Below are positions 11,340-24,345 of a stretch of 64,000 nucleotides of DNA, piece after piece. Made by a program: the position numbers and the translations under genes. Each line of letters begins with the position of its first letter. The stretch's first letter is position 1. Below the pieces are notes generated by a model. It worked only from the letters and a program-made list of their open reading frames with translations. It was not told where the DNA came from and searched no databases. Source of the DNA: Bolinopsis microptera (lineage: Eukaryota; Ctenophora; Tentaculata; Lobata; Bolinopsidae); contig NC_087080.1 of assembly GCF_026151205.1 (NCBI RefSeq), forward strand, positions 1,668,879 to 1,732,878. The letters run 5' to 3'.

Positions 11340-11750
11340 ACTTTGATGCAAAACTTTGATACATTCTTGGTGAATGGGGAGGATTTACGCTTGGATTACA
11401 GACTCAATTGCAAAAGCAACAGCATATACATTGCACGGTGTACCCTTTGTAGCAATTTGCCCCAAAAATTGAAGGAGGACACATATTTTGGACAAACTGT
11501 TTCCCCCATGCATGTGCGGATGAATGGCCATAGAAATAAATTTAAGATAGACAGTTCTTTGACTTATGAGAAATCGGCCCTTTCAATGCATTGTTTTTTG
11601 ACTCATAAATCCTCCTTTAACATGTCTTTTTATAAATTAGGAATTGTTAAGAAAGTGAAGCCGCTGAATTTAGATAGAGAAGAGGTCAGACTGATTGATA
11701 AATTTAGGACTAAGATTTGGGGCTTAAATAGGATAGTAGTTGTTAGATGA
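11340..11750 (+). pseudogene. Penelope-like element GIY-YIG endonuclease fragment
   Basis: The frame contains SIYIARCTLC, YFGQTVSPMHVRMNGHRNKF and a C-terminal segment ending in LNRI. This arrangement is that of the GIY-YIG-type endonuclease at the C-terminus of Penelope-like retroelements: a Tyr-x-x-x-Cys-x-x-Cys strand, the (Y/F)xGQT strand, then an Arg helix ending in HR. The reverse transcriptase that should precede it is not visible upstream, so this is a 5'-truncated or decayed copy. An alternative is a stand-alone GIY-YIG protein, but the short length and repeat context favour a retroelement remnant. Confidence 0.65.
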
Positions 11751-12027
11751 TTTCATATTTATATAGTTTCATTTTCATGTTTCTATGTGTTGTCGCTGCT
11801 TTTTAATATTGAGTTCTGATGCTTTGTACATGAATTTCCCCGATTGAATTTTGATTCCCTGATTTGCAAGTTTTCAGACATTGGTCTGTGTTATTTCATA
11901 AAAGTTTTCTGACTTACGTATATTCAGGTCTAATGATGTAGTTTTTCTACGAAGATTTCAACCTGAACCTTGTGTGTTTATTTACTGTGTGTCCAAACAA
12001 ATAAAGATTTGATGTAATGAAGATATT

Positions 12028-12055
12028 GAATATGTCCTACCGGTAGGACATATTC
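12028..12055. repeat. Perfect 28-bp palindrome
   Basis: GAATATGTCCTACC followed directly by its exact reverse complement. It lies between the Penelope-like fragment and the second copy of the flanking repeat, so it could be a hairpin at an element end. Confidence 0.8.
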
Positions 12056-12559
12056 GAATTTTAGCTTTCCGCGACCCAAATTTCACTGTGTTGACTGAAT
12101 TTTTCTAGAATGACCATCTTACAGGGTCACTGAAAATGGCACAAGACACGATTGAGGTACTTAAAGTTCTATTCCCAAAAATAGATTTGATAAACGGAAA
12201 ATCATCAGAATACAAAAAGAGATTTTGAAAGATTTTTGAAGAGGAGATTTTCTGTCGTCCCCTTGACCGAAATTTCGCAGTTTTTACTGACATTTTTACC
12301 AGTGACCAATCAGTGAGGTCGGTGAAAGTGACATAAGCCGCCATCAAGGTACTGGAACCTGTCTATCCGGAGAAAACGTTGATGCTGAAATTTCTACCGG
12401 TAGCAGCGTAGGACTTTTTCAAATTTCAGCTTTCTGTGAATTTCACTGTTTTAAAGTTTTAATTTGTCTGAATTTTTCTCGAATGACCAATAAATGGGTT
12501 CTCTGTGGGTGGCACAAGACACATTTGAGGTACTATCCTATTACTAACCAGATCAGCCC

Positions 12560-14950
12560 TTGTCAGACTTCCAGCTGCAACTACTAAATATAATTGATGA
12601 GTTACTGTGACCAGCTGTCAGAGTTTAGAATTTAATTAGTTACTTAGTTTCTTAGTTAATTAGTTAATTAGTTAATTAGTTCCTCGGACCTCATTACAAA
12701 ACCGGCCTCCCGATAAAGAGTAATATTGAATTATGATATCTTAAACAAATATATTTTAAACGACAGTATAATTACTGTAGATCACTTTAACCACTGTTAT
12801 TCCAAATCTAAAAATGACTCTGTATTTCGCGTGCATCAAAATTTACAAGCGGGTCAGTAGATTTAAAAAGATAGAACTGCAGAGTAACAGAAGACAGTGT
12901 TAACCGAGGTAGGAAATCCACACAATAGCGGGCAGTACTTGGCCACAAGCTTCAAACTTACATTTTTAAGGGAATGGAGAGCTGAAGATACCTCACAAAT
13001 GTTTTGTTAACTATTGATTCCAACGAAGTTTTTTTCAGGGAGTCAGTCCCAATAACTGAAGAACTCAAAAACCATGGATACACGTACATTAGGGTGGAGA
13101 ATAACCAGAAGGGCATTCTAAAGATCCACTAGATATCGGAATATCGCCCTTCAACATGTATAAGCCAATACAAAGTATAGCATTTTCCAAGTAATTCCGG
13201 ACTCACTGTTCTACCTTGTGGTTTAAAACTTATAAATCCCACTCATTCTTACATATATATTCTGGAATATGATTGTGCAGTGTGCCCCCGGAAGGGAATT
13301 TTCCACGTTTTTGGAGCACTGTCTCCCATTTCATAGCATCGAACAATGACACTATACCTCAGCTGCTAAAATCTCAAATTAACCAGAATAGCTGAAACAA
13401 GAATTGCGCCCGTTGTTTTGTTTTGGCGGACGCTAGATTTCCATTTCACATTTACTATAAATTTAAGTATAAGCTCCAATCAGCTCACTTCAATCTTCAT
13501 GATAATAATATTGATAAATTAATACGAGAAACACTTGAAATTCAGTTCAAAAACACTCGAAATTCAGTTCAATTGCCGTATAACTTAACTTGTATCTGTA
13601 ATTCAAGAAATTATCAGCAAAGGTAAACTATACTCGTGTACACATCAATACACTATGCGTGCCACGTACAAATTGGGCGTATTACCTAATAGTAATATTA
13701 TACATTACATGCATCATATACATTAAAACACAGTCGCGCCGCGCATTCATAGATCACAGGCTATCTATACATCACATCTCCGCAAGCAATCCTCGCGTGC
13801 GCGCAACTTTTTCGTTGCATGGTAACGGACGGAATGACATCATATTCAGACCCGCCTACTGCTATCTCCAAAATCCACGTTTTTCTGCAAAAACCTCCAT
13901 TCGTAACCTTTCACTATTGCCTTTTTTCAAAAGGGTGAAAAGGAAAAAATAGGGGCCAGCTTTTCGTGGCTGAAGTACAGGATGGAAACTGGAATAGGTT
14001 AAATCACAGTAGATGTTGAAACTTATTCGGAACTTTAAACTCATAATGACCACTCACTATAGAAAGATATGTCAGGATGTGAAGGTTGGAAGTTAAAATT
14101 GCTCTGCACCACAATTCATCAATATGTGTCAAGATTCCAATAATATTTTAAATACACTATTGTCCGACTTTTCCATGTCTCGTGCACAGCAAAACATGCA
14201 ACATTGCAGAATATTCTGAACTTGCAAAGGTAGTTACAGCGTGTAAGTGGACTGCAGGAAGAGAACCTGAAGTTTTGCACGTGTGCAGTTCACCCCACTT
14301 CAGTGATCAACAAAATAACTGCTTAGCATGCTGCTAAGGTGTAGGATGCTGGATTATCATAGAATATTTACCGAGTATATATTTACTGAGTTTAGTGTTT
14401 ACATTAAGCAATCTCAATTAAACTTGAATAAAGGAAATTGAGAGCATCTGTTTTTATCTTTGTACCTGAGTTTTTTCCAGGGTTAGACTTGCCGCTGTGT
14501 CCGGGCTGAAAAGATAGGATAATCTTTACTTCACTTAGTTATAAGAATGTAAGATTATTATAGAGGATTACTCGCAGTCGGTTTAACATGTAGACAATTA
14601 AAGTGATTGTATCTAAATGTAACACGTATAAATAACTGATACAATTATAAGATTATAGACATCACCAGTTTTAATCGTAGCTGTGAATTCTAGATTATCT
14701 TGGTATAGATTTATCGCATTTGAGTGGAGAAATGTGGGATGTATATAGTACATATTATTCTCTACTATAATTCAGAGAATTCTTTCTGCTGTCTGTACGA
14801 CCGCCCACGTGCAAATTAGATGAAAAATAGGTAGTTGCGTAGTAACCATAGTACCTTAACGAGGATTGTTACACGCACGTGCACGTGCAATGATTGTTTT
14901 AACGTCATTTTAATCGGTTTTGTTGATATTACGCTGTGTTTAGTACGAGC
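12560..14950. other. No supported gene
   Basis: AT-rich region. It contains a TTAGTTAA microsatellite (12640-12690) and an isolated exon-like frame (about 13045-13130) without convincing partners. Frames at 13423-13952 have no recognisable domain and read like repeat translation. A minus-strand exon-like block at 14466-14505 has good splice borders but cannot be linked to a gene. Confidence 0.35.
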
Positions 14951-15262
14951 AACATTTTATTTGGCTGTATCTTCGGTTGTGTAGGATATTTTTTGACGCG
15001 ATTTAAACTTACTAACAAAGAATACTATTAGCGTCCTCCCTGTGACCACGGCTTTTCTAGTTTGTTATATAGTAGTGTTGAAAGTATGAACACATGAAAA
15101 CATGTGCATCCACATCCACACCCACTTCCACTGGTCTTTATTGTGGGTGGCCGGTGGTGACGACACAATGCGACACACATCTTAACAATAACATTAACAG
15201 AATAAGTTCTCGATTTAAGTCGATATTCAAAATTTCTATAACGTTTCAATTTGTTTGCTGCA

Positions 15263-16159
15263 ATGAGGACTGTAATCCTGATTATAAATTTCTCTACTCT
15301 TTTCATTTTGGTAAATGCAAACTGTGGCTACACATACACTGACCCTGTCCATGGTGTTCAAAAGGTGATAACAGCAGCTTGGCAGCAGATTACAGGACAA
15401 CTTACCAAGATCTCGAAAGGAGATTCAGGAGTGTGGGGTGTCAATAGCAATGACAAAATCTACCAGCTTAATACTAATGGAAACAGCTGGACTCAAATCG
15501 CTGGTGGATTGGTGCAAGTTTCATCTGGGGCATCTGTTTGGGGGGTCAACAAAGCCGATGCAATCTACAAGTACTTGGGAGACAACAAATGGAGAAAGAT
15601 CGGCGGACTACTGACAAACGTAGATGTGAGCAACAAGGATCACGTGTGGGGAGTGAACAGAGGACAGAATATCTACAGAAGGACTGGCGGCTCATGGCAG
15701 CATATCGGCGGGAAACTCATCCAAATCAGTGTCGGGGAATCTGGGGTGTGGGGAGTGAATTCGGCACACGATATCTACTACCGAGTGGGAACGTACGGTG
15801 ACGCCGACACTGCTGGAACAAGCTGGACACAGGTTTCTGGAAAACTGCAATGGATTAGCTCAGGAACGGACCTTGTTGTTGGCGTAAATTCTGCTAATGA
15901 AATCTTTTACCGCGAGGGAATGACAGCAGATAACCCTACAGGCACAGGATGGGTAAAGGTATCTGGAAAGTTGATGCAGATCGATGTGAACAGAAAAGAA
16001 GTAGTTGGAACTAACTCTGGGCACTCAATCTACAAATCTCCAGTCGGAGATGAATATGTTCAAAAGGTGATAACAGCAGCTTGGCAGCAGATTACAGGAC
16101 AACTTACCAAGATCTCGAAAGGAGACTCAGGAGTGTGGGGTGTCAATAGCAATGACTAA
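15263..16159 (+). CDS. Secreted tectonin-repeat lectin (six-bladed propeller)
   Basis: The ATG at 15263 opens a hydrophobic signal peptide (MRTVILIINFSTLFILVNA), followed by six tectonin repeats of ~36-45 residues. Each starts with W-x-x-[IV]-x-G-x-L and contains VWGVN or VVGVN and IY or IF near its end (blade starts WQQITG, WTQIAG, WRKIGG, WQHIGG, WTQVSG, WVKVSG). This is the fish-egg-lectin/tachylectin-1 fold family, secreted beta-propellers that bind glycans and act in egg protection or innate recognition; ligand here unknown. No intron interrupts the frame. After blade six, a 702-bp tandem copy begins (16058), but a TAA at 16157-16159 ends translation one third into its first blade, giving 298 aa. 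The product would be one complete propeller with a short tail. Confidence 0.85.
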   Translation: MRTVILIINFSTLFILVNANCGYTYTDPVHGVQKVITAAWQQITGQLTKISKGDSGVWGVNSNDKIYQLNTNGNSWTQIAGGLVQVSSGASVWGVNKADAIYKYLGDNKWRKIGGLLTNVDVSNKDHVWGVNRGQNIYRRTGGSWQHIGGKLIQISVGESGVWGVNSAHDIYYRVGTYGDADTAGTSWTQVSGKLQWISSGTDLVVGVNSANEIFYREGMTADNPTGTGWVKVSGKLMQIDVNRKEVVGTNSGHSIYKSPVGDEYVQKVITAAWQQITGQLTKISKGDSGVWGVNSND

Positions 16160-16759
16160 ATCTACCAGCTTAATACTAATGGAAACAGCTGGACTCAAAT
16201 CGCTGGTGGATTGGTGCAAGTTTCATCTGGGGCATCTGTTTGGGGGGTCAACAAAGCCGATGCAATCTACAAGTACTTGGGAGACAACAAATGGAGAAAG
16301 ATCGGCGGACTACTGACAAACGTAGATGTGAGCAACAAGGATCACGTGTGGGGAGTGAACAGAGGACAGAAAATCTACAGAAGGACTGGCGGCTCATGGC
16401 AGCATATCGGCGGGAAACTCATCCAAATCAGTGTCGGGGAATCTGGGGTGTGGGGAGTGAATTCGGCACACGATATCTACTACCGAGTGGGAACGTACGG
16501 TGACGCCGACACTGCTGGAACAAGCTGGACACAGGTTTCTGGAAAACTGCAATGGATTAGCTCCGGAACGGACCTTGTTGTTGGCGTAAATTCTGCTAAT
16601 GACATCTTTTACCGCGAGGGAATGACTGCAGATAACCCTACAGGCACAGGATGGGTAAAGGTATCCGGAAAGTTGATGCAAATCGATGTGAACAGAAACG
16701 AAGTAGTTGGAACTAACTCAGGACATTCTATTTACCGATCTGCAGTCGGACAAAAATAA
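16058..16759 (+). pseudogene. Second tectonin propeller copy after a stop
   Basis: Near-identical repeat of 15356-16057 at an offset of exactly 702 bp (234 codons), so the frame is kept. The only serious lesion is AAA to TAA at 16157-16159 (copy 1 reads NDKIYQ, copy 2 ND-stop-IYQ). After the stop the frame is intact to 16759 and codes blades 1-6 again, with few substitutions (N to K, E to D, K to N). It could be read only by readthrough, from an allele without the stop, or not at all. Confidence 0.8.
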
Positions 16760-16799
16760 GTTGGCTGTTTGAAGAGCAATTCGCCAAGAAAAGGACTGT

Positions 16800-19700
16800 A
16801 GTTGATTTTATGCTCCTCGTGCATGCGTTATTGATTATTCTTTATTATTTGAAAAAAAATTAAACAGATTATCTCAAGATTGTCCACAAAAAAAAGTGTG
16901 TGCTATAACATTTTGTTTCGGGATCGGTCACATATTACGTACACCGAATTTTGTGCACTTCGAACCACTCCCATCCCTTTCATAGGCCACTTTACCGAGC
17001 GATTGTGTGAAAGGCTTAGCTTTTTCAAACCATCTTGCGTATTATGTGAACTATCCCTCAGTTTATAAATTTTCTCACCTATTATATGTAATTATTAGAA
17101 CCAGTATGCTCATCTTACTCTTGGCCTTGAATTTATCTTTTTAAGTAGTTACACAATAACATTTAATAAAATGGGTATGATATACATCTTTTTTTTGGTT
17201 TTATCCTATGAGCTAAAAAACGATATCTTGTCATATTATAATATATAATATATAATATGCTATATATTAATATATAATGAATTTATCTCACACGATCAAA
17301 ATTTAGTGAAGTATTCTTAAAAGCTTAGTAATATCTTTCCATTTTAATAAATTATTCAAGATCATTAGTTTCAAATTAAGAAAACCACCGTTAATTCAAC
17401 ATTATCACATTAAGTATTACATTAAGTATTACATCAGCATTACATTAAGTAGATTTATTTAGTATGTGTACTGCCTCCCCCGCACTATAACCGACAAATA
17501 AACTGGTTGCAAGATGACTGTTTACATCACCATGGCAACACAAAGGTAACTAGATACCCTAAATCTAGTTAACGACCACCCTTGACATTCTTTACATTTT
17601 CGTGTTAATGGTTTAAGGGTCCAAGTGATATGATGGTTTTTTAGCGAACATATTTTAATCATGCATAAGAAGAAGAACACTGCATGATCATATTGAGTGG
17701 ACTTATGATAATTGGTACTGAAATGCTCAAGCCTAATTTCTAACCAAGTTTTAAATTAAAAATAACTAATATAAACCAATACAAAACAAACGGGGTTAAT
17801 AGATAATAATATGATCACTGATCATGGTGGGTTAGACAGTAATCAGGATAGAAATGTTTTGTAATTATACTCAAAATAACAAACCTTAGCATGTTTCCCA
17901 GAGTGAGAGCTAGAATTATCTCCGTACGTTGTGGAAGGAATGTAACGGTTCTGTCTGGGTCCCCTGCAACACCCTACTATACCCTTACATTCCTCAATAG
18001 TTGGGTTCCCTGTTTTCTGATGTACAACCAATGGTTGCAACCTGAGGAAATATTATTCAGTGGTTTTGTTTGTCTGTTTTGTAAATACTGCAGTAATACA
18101 AACACTTATTTATAATATCATTAAGTGCCAGTTTTAACTGTGCATCAATCATGTGCTAACCGTGTGCTTACCGTGCGTTAAGATTTGTGCGTTATCTGTG
18201 TCTCAAGTTATCATATTAGTGCCATTTTCATTTACCTTACTCGATATTATTATCACCGGGATTAATTAATTTACGGGTTTTTGAAAATTTCGCCTTATTT
18301 TCCCGGTACATAATTTTCCTAGCCGTTACTGAATCCGTCACTCTCGAGTAAGGTAAATCCAGTAACTTATATAATAAATCTGATAACTTATATATTAAAA
18401 TTTAATGATGGCTTCACAGGCGTTTTGTTTACCTCCCAGCGGTCATCCACCGCTTTTCTAGGTCATTTTTATCTTGAAGCTCCACCATCGATCTGTTATG
18501 GGTATGTAGAAAACATACAAATCGCTATACTCACTTTATTATTAAAAATCATAACAATTTATAATTTTTCGATCGTTTAAAAATCGCGTTACATACTCAA
18601 TACATCATACTGTATTAATTGACAATATTTTTCATTTGTCGATGAAAATGAGGTCTTCAACTAAACTACTCTGCTGTTCATAAAGGAACCAAAAAGAGTA
18701 GTGTGAACTGTATAGTAACCCACCTTGCTTTCAGGAGCCAACCAAAATACTGCCCAGTGTCCTTCCGCTTGTGGTTAGTTTCTGTCATTCTGTTTATAAC
18801 AGCACTTTTAACCCTCTTTACACTCGCATCTATATTTGAAATCATTTCCTTACTCGGACTCGGTATCTCCTGATAGTGAACAAGTATAATTCAAATTACC
18901 TTACCTTAAAACAATAAAACTGTTAACTGCCTTCCTTAAATTACATCATCTTTCCTAGACGCCCTAGTGTCTTGTTTAGTCTAGTTTCTTATTTAGTCTA
19001 GTGTAGCATGATTGAGAAGAATGATTTTTACCATGACGTCCCTCCCACACCTCATTTTAGAGACACCTCCTTCCCCAAGAACAATACTTTATTGCTGACA
19101 ATTGTGAAAAGCCAACTTTTGCATGATTCGTACTCGCTCATTTGATAATTCATTCCATGAGAAGTTTCAATTGGCACACTTATATTCTGCACATTAACAT
19201 AATATTCTATTATCAACATCTCCAATGGCTTGCACAAGAATTACAGCATTGCAAGAGACGGCACTGGTCTTTAAAATACATTAAACATTATGAAAACGTT
19301 TTTTAACACACAGGATATATTCATAATTCTGTAAAGAACCACTATCCAGTGCATCAGCAGAACTTAATAAAGTAACAATGATAACTGAACTAACTCTGTG
19401 TCTTCTGTAAGCAGAATCAGCTGCAGGTATCTGTTTAAAGGGCTGCTGAACCGGAGAAATGAGAGAGTTGTGCCGAGAAAGTGAGAGGAGAGGGATAGGT
19501 TTGATCATACAGTGAGGCTGGTTCACGGTTCTTGGAAACGTTATGTACTGGGTTGTTGCCCTACTTTGTACCATCTGTCTTCTTGTATCGATAATGCTAT
19601 CAAGATATTTTTGAATAAGTGAAAATTATTGATGAATTTCAGGATTTAACAGCCATTGGCAGTCAAGTTTTGTCTTCAGACAAGTTTTGTATAGATATTT

Positions 19701-20180
19701 TAGTTTTGCAGCAAATAAGAGGACTAGCTGGTAAAAGCAAAACATTCAGTTTTTTAAACCTGATTGTAGCTGTCATGAGAAATTCATAATGAATCTAAGA
19801 CTGAAATATGATATTTCTCTGATTCAAACTGATGCTGCTGTTTTCTGACAGAATTGCTTAAAGACCACTCAAAAATCCGAGGTTTTCAAGCACTTTTGAC
19901 ACATTCATGACAACTTGTGGCATAATAATCGGCTTCAAAGGGGGTTTCTGATGGTTTTCAGGAATAGTTCTTGACCTAAAAAAGAAATTTGGGTTAAAGA
20001 ATTCAGAATTTTTTAAATGATCTTTAAGCATATTTGTTAGAAAACGGCAGAATTATCCTTATCATAATATTCTGATTTCATTAATTTCTCAGCTGTGCAT
20101 CCTTGCTTTCAGTGGGGCAAAATTTATTTCTGTCAAATGAATAAATGATAATCCAACATTCTTACTACCTTCTTATATAT
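16800..20180. other. No supported gene
   Basis: AT-rich intergenic sequence with TATATAATAT runs near 17240-17275 and polyadenylation-like AATAAA signals downstream of the lectin (for example about 17165). No frame shows domain features. Confidence 0.45.
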
Positions 20181-20182
20181 TT

Positions 20183-20845
20183 AAAGTCATTATTGTGACG
20201 GTACATTAGAACTAGACAGAAACGAAGTGTGAAGGGCCTGAACGGAACCCCTCGGTTTTAGTTGCTTGTTTAACACTGCCGCACAGCAAGGACATCCACC
20301 GCCGGTGGATTCCATCGGGTTCTCCAAGGATGGGCACATAGCTCACTCCACACTTTGCTCTGTCAAATGTTGCTTATATACCAAGGATCTACAGGAAATA
20401 TTTCCTTGTGAGTTTAGAGGGCCATCTGTGAACAGACAACTACCTCATTCCCAACTATAGGAACTAGCATTCCTATACTATCCCAACGAGCTACACCAAG
20501 CATAGTTTCAGATGAGAACAGCCGCGATAAATCAGCAGGCTAGTACTCTTGTCTCTTGATTATATATTTAAAGTCTCTATTGTGACGGTACATTAGAACT
20601 AGACAGAAACAAAGTGTGAAGGGCCTGAACGGAACCCCTCGGTTTCAGTTCCTTGTTTAACACTGCCGTACAGCAAGGACATCCACCGGGTTCTCCTAGG
20701 ATGGGCACATAGCTCACTCCACACTATGTTCTGTCAAATGTTGCTTATATACCAAGGATCTACAGGAAATATTTCCTTGTAAGTTTTTTTAGAGGGCGAT
20801 CTGTGAACAGACAACTACCTCATTCCCAACTATAGGAACTAGAAT
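20183..20845 (+). repeat. Two tandem copies of a ~375-bp dispersed repeat
   Basis: Copy 1 (about 20183-20557) and a shorter copy 2 (about 20563-20845) begin TATTTAAAGTCxxTATTGTGACGG and share GAACGGAACCCCTCGGTTT, GGACATCCACCG and CCTCATTCCCAACTATAGGA blocks. Copy 1 ends CGATAAATCAGCAGGCTAGTACTC. A third, inverted copy lies at 32356-32727. No open frame; a non-autonomous mobile repeat or the remnant of a larger element. Confidence 0.75.
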
Positions 20846-20899
20846 TCCTAGAAAAGTTACCACAGGGATATGTTATAAATAAATACTAGAAATCTAAAA

Positions 20900-22320
20900 C
20901 GAAATTTATTCCCACTTAGTATGAAATGAAAAACCTAGCTTCTGTGGGGCGCATGAGTTTTTTCCAAATTCTTCAACAAACAAGTTTACAATTATATAGT
21001 TACCCAAAGTAGTTAATAAATGCTTGCATGACTGTGATTCACAACACTTTCTTAGAAGATTGAGAATTAAAATGACCAACATGATTCACATAATGTTGAT
21101 TTTGCAATTTCTCAAGTACTCTTAGACCACATTCAAGCAAATATCAGTAAACCAAATATCAGGAAGTTTAGAAAATATAATTATATTCAATAGATTAATG
21201 GAGCTTAAGTCAATATTAAAGCGTGGAGTAACTGGAAGAAATTTAGTAAACACCTTACTTCTGTGGAGTACCTTGCTTCTGTGGGGCATATACCTGCAAT
21301 CTAACAATTATTTCAATTAATACACCAACCTGATACAAAAGTAAAATACAATTTTAAGTTCAATCACTGAGAAATACGATACTGATTGTCGATAAATGAC
21401 CATTCAAAAATTGTCTTTTCTCAACTTCCACATAACAAAGATTTAGTTTAAATAGAGTATTCGACTATGCTGCGTACGCAATTAGTATTAATATATTTTA
21501 AATATTACCTACCATACTATAATGATGAAAAGCATAAAATAACTGGCTACAATGAGCATTTCATTAATAATAAATATTAGAGATCAAAAATTTTAATTTC
21601 AAACAGACAATTTTGAATACCCACCTAACAAATCTATACCTTAAATGTTCATAGAACATAATATTTGACTGTACCAATCACTTGACGTTTCAAAATGAAA
21701 GTTTGGTTAAAGATGCAGTTATACCAAATAAAAGGCCACTGTTATACCAAAGGTAACTGGTTCTCAAAGCACAAAGGTTACTGAAACAAACTTTCTTCGA
21801 GATATAAATTAAAAACAGTCCATATATGTTTAGCTTGACTGCATTTTAAATTCATATTAACAAACTCACCGATTAAAAGTATGTGCAGCGCTGTTAATTA
21901 CTTATGCGAGTGGAAGAGTCAATATTTCTTTGCTTCATTCTCTCACAGGAGTGTGTGCAAAGGAAATAGCGCACCAAGTAAATTGAAATACTTAAAAGAC
22001 AAACAACTGAACTTTGAATTCTGTTTGGGTTTAAACAAAATGAATAAATTGTAATACAAACAATATTTTGACGGATGTTACTCGTCTAAATTTCTTCGAA
22101 GTAGCGCGCGCCGCTTTCTTCTCGATGGCAAGTGCTACGAAGTAGCGCGCGCCGGGCCTGGTCATTAACAATGGTCAAACAATATTTAGTCCTTGGGCAT
22201 GAAATTCGTTTTTGTTTGGCGATTGGCATGCATGGATCTTTTCTAAACTAAAAATAATGTGAAGGCAGCTCAAAAGCTTACTGGGCTTTAAAAACAAATT
22301 GGTTTTTAAAGTTTTTTCCT
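20900..22320. other. No supported gene
   Basis: AT-rich. GAAGTAGCGCGCGCCG occurs twice at about 22098-22113 and 22138-22153, a small local duplication. No coding evidence. Confidence 0.45.
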
Positions 22321-22447
22321 TTTCAATGCCATTTATTTTTATAGTAGTAGTAGTAGTAGTAAATCTTTCAAAGTACGAAATATCTCTTTAAAAGAGCATC
22401 CTAGGCACCTTATAGATATCAAAACGCATAAAAAGAAAACAAAAACA

Positions 22448-24306
22448 TCAACCATCTTCTAACTTCTTCCACTCCTCCCTATCTAAAGCTAAAAATCTAA
22501 GGTCTTCGAAATCAGTCAAATTCTTAAGTCTAATATCAAGATTTCTACTAGTCAAGTCTTTTCTAATAACATCTAATAAGTTTAAACATGGTCTACCCCG
22601 TCTCCCTTCCATAAAAATATCAGAATTTATAGCAAATAACATAGAGGTGTATGCTGGTGAGTCTTCCTGTCCTCTTAAGATATGTCCTAACATTCTCCAT
22701 CGAAACTTAGAGACTCTCACAGACAAGGGAGTGACATAACAACGAGCATAGAGTGCCTCATTAGAAATAACCCCAGTAGGCCATCTGATGTTGAGGATTC
22801 TTCGGAGGTGTTTGCGATGAGCAATATCAAGTTCATTCAACGAAGCTAGTGGTGCAGCCCAGGAGTTGCAGTTGTAGAGTAGAATAGAGACTACTTGTGC
22901 CTCGTAGATTTTGATCTTCCTTTGGACTGAAATCTTGCTCTTCATCCAAACTTTCTGAAATTTACTAAAGGCGACATTACCAAGGAATATTCGATTCTTG
23001 ATATCCTTAACAGTGCACATCAACGATCCTAAAGTTTTGTTAGAGCGCCACTCTTCATCACCTCTATACACTTTTCCAACAATCACCTTGCGTTTAACAG
23101 TGGGTTTAGGATCTGCTAAATAAAAATGGACAAATTCAGTCTTGGAAGAATTGATATGAAGGTCCCACTGCTGGAATATATCTTTAGCGATAGGAAGCAT
23201 TTCTTTGAGTGGAGCAAGTTCAGTGTTATTAAAGTCAATATCATCAGAGTATCCTGTTTCGAGTGGCATGAATTCTTCTGAGATAGGAGGATTAGGGATT
23301 GGATGATTCACTGGGTAAGGTGTTGATGATACTTGGGAGAGTACAGATCTGAGGTGAATAAGTGCAGCGGCTTCAACAACAGTAAATAGATTACCTGATA
23401 GTGCATCTCCTTGAAATGCTCCAGTTGTGCTTTGGAACTCAATTGATACAGTATTATTGACTTTTACTTTCAACACTGTGTTTGATAGTAGGAGCCGTAC
23501 CATCCTAATTTCATCACTAGTACAGCCAGCATCTTCAAGAACATTGAGTACTGTTTCTCTGCTGATGGTGTCAAAGGCACTTGACATGTCTATACTCATT
23601 CTGTGGTAGCTCCAATGCTTTCTAAGTACCACTGAGGTTAGCATACGTTGAGACCAAATTATATCGCCACAACTTCTACCTCTCTTGTAAGCACTTTGTG
23701 TAGGACCGGTGTACTGATCTAGCTTGCCTTGGATACGTTTTAGGGTAATCATTGACAGTAATTTTCTGGAGCAGTTTGAGAGGGTGAGAGGTCTGATGTT
23801 TGCTGCTGGACCAAGTGGTTTCTTAGGCTTTTGGAGTGGAGTAATGTTGCCTTTTCCAATAGATGTTATGGTGGTGTTTGTTTCAAATGCGGTATTTATA
23901 CAGTCTGCATATTTCTGAAATACACTTCTGTTTGCATACTTAATCAATTCACTTGGGATATCATCAGGCCCAGTGGCTCTACCATTCTTCAAAGCTTTAG
24001 CAGCTATCTCAACTTCAATAGCGGTAATAGGGTCAGCGAGAGGACTAGGTTGATCAAAGAAAGTGTCAATAGGCTCAACTGTATGTTTTGCAGTGAACTT
24101 CTCTTCAAAGTGGTTCTTTAGTGTAGCAGCTTTTCCAGTGTCTGTACCTATGAAGTTAGAGTTTTCATCATGCACACTTATGGTTGGAGCACGTTTGATA
24201 CCTGCTAGTTGGCGAGTGGCTGCAAAGTATGCTCTAGAACTGTCAGTTTCGTTTATCTCTTCAGCAAGAGTGTCTGCATGCTCTTCTTGAAGGAGCTTGA
24301 TTCTCT
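22448..24306 (-). pseudogene. LINE reverse transcriptase half of the split ORF
   Basis: Frame with the RT palm blocks in order: RPLTLSNCSRKLLSMI, AYKRGRSCGDIIWSQRM, IDMSSAFDTISRETVL (first catalytic Asp), GAFQGDALSGNLF and GYSDDIDF, where YSDD corresponds to the FxDD catalytic box. A C-terminal region with RRGRPCLNLLDVIRKDL follows. No internal stop is present. The frame runs 70 bp further into the foldback element by chance (to 24376), so its apparent Met start is not the real one. Before the insertion, RKRIKLLQEE followed directly on the endonuclease segment ending NRIQNDT. Confidence 0.85.
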
Positions 24307-24345
24307 TACGAAGGCCCCGTGACAGCATGGACATTTTTTCGTAAT

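Larger units (their letters stand above)
11100..12540. repeat. Duplicated units flanking a Penelope-like fragment
   Basis: A block beginning GGCACAAGACACGATTGAGG and running through GGAAAATCATCAGAATAC and GACCAATCAGTGAG occurs at 11100-11330 and again at 12115-12380, with a weaker third start at 12505. The two main copies flank the GIY-YIG frame in direct orientation. They could be the direct terminal repeats typical of Penelope-like elements, or duplicated host sequence into which the element inserted. Confidence 0.5.

Noticed and set aside
11020-12560. Hammerhead ribozyme associated with Penelope-like elements
   Set aside because: CTGATGA occurs on the minus strand near 11190 and 12210, but no GAAA core and stems could be arranged around it.
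13045-13130. Plus-strand exon-like frame (VPITEELKNHGYTYIRVENN)
   Set aside because: Reads like coding DNA but lacks a partner exon and ends in a stop; left unassigned.
13423-13952. Two frames of 67 and 97 aa
   Set aside because: Low-complexity or repeat-like translation with no recognised domain.
20845-20875. AAGTTACCACAGGGATA resembling a conserved 28S rRNA stretch
   Set aside because: Match stops after about 17 bases; no rRNA sequence on either side, although it could be a retroelement target remnant.
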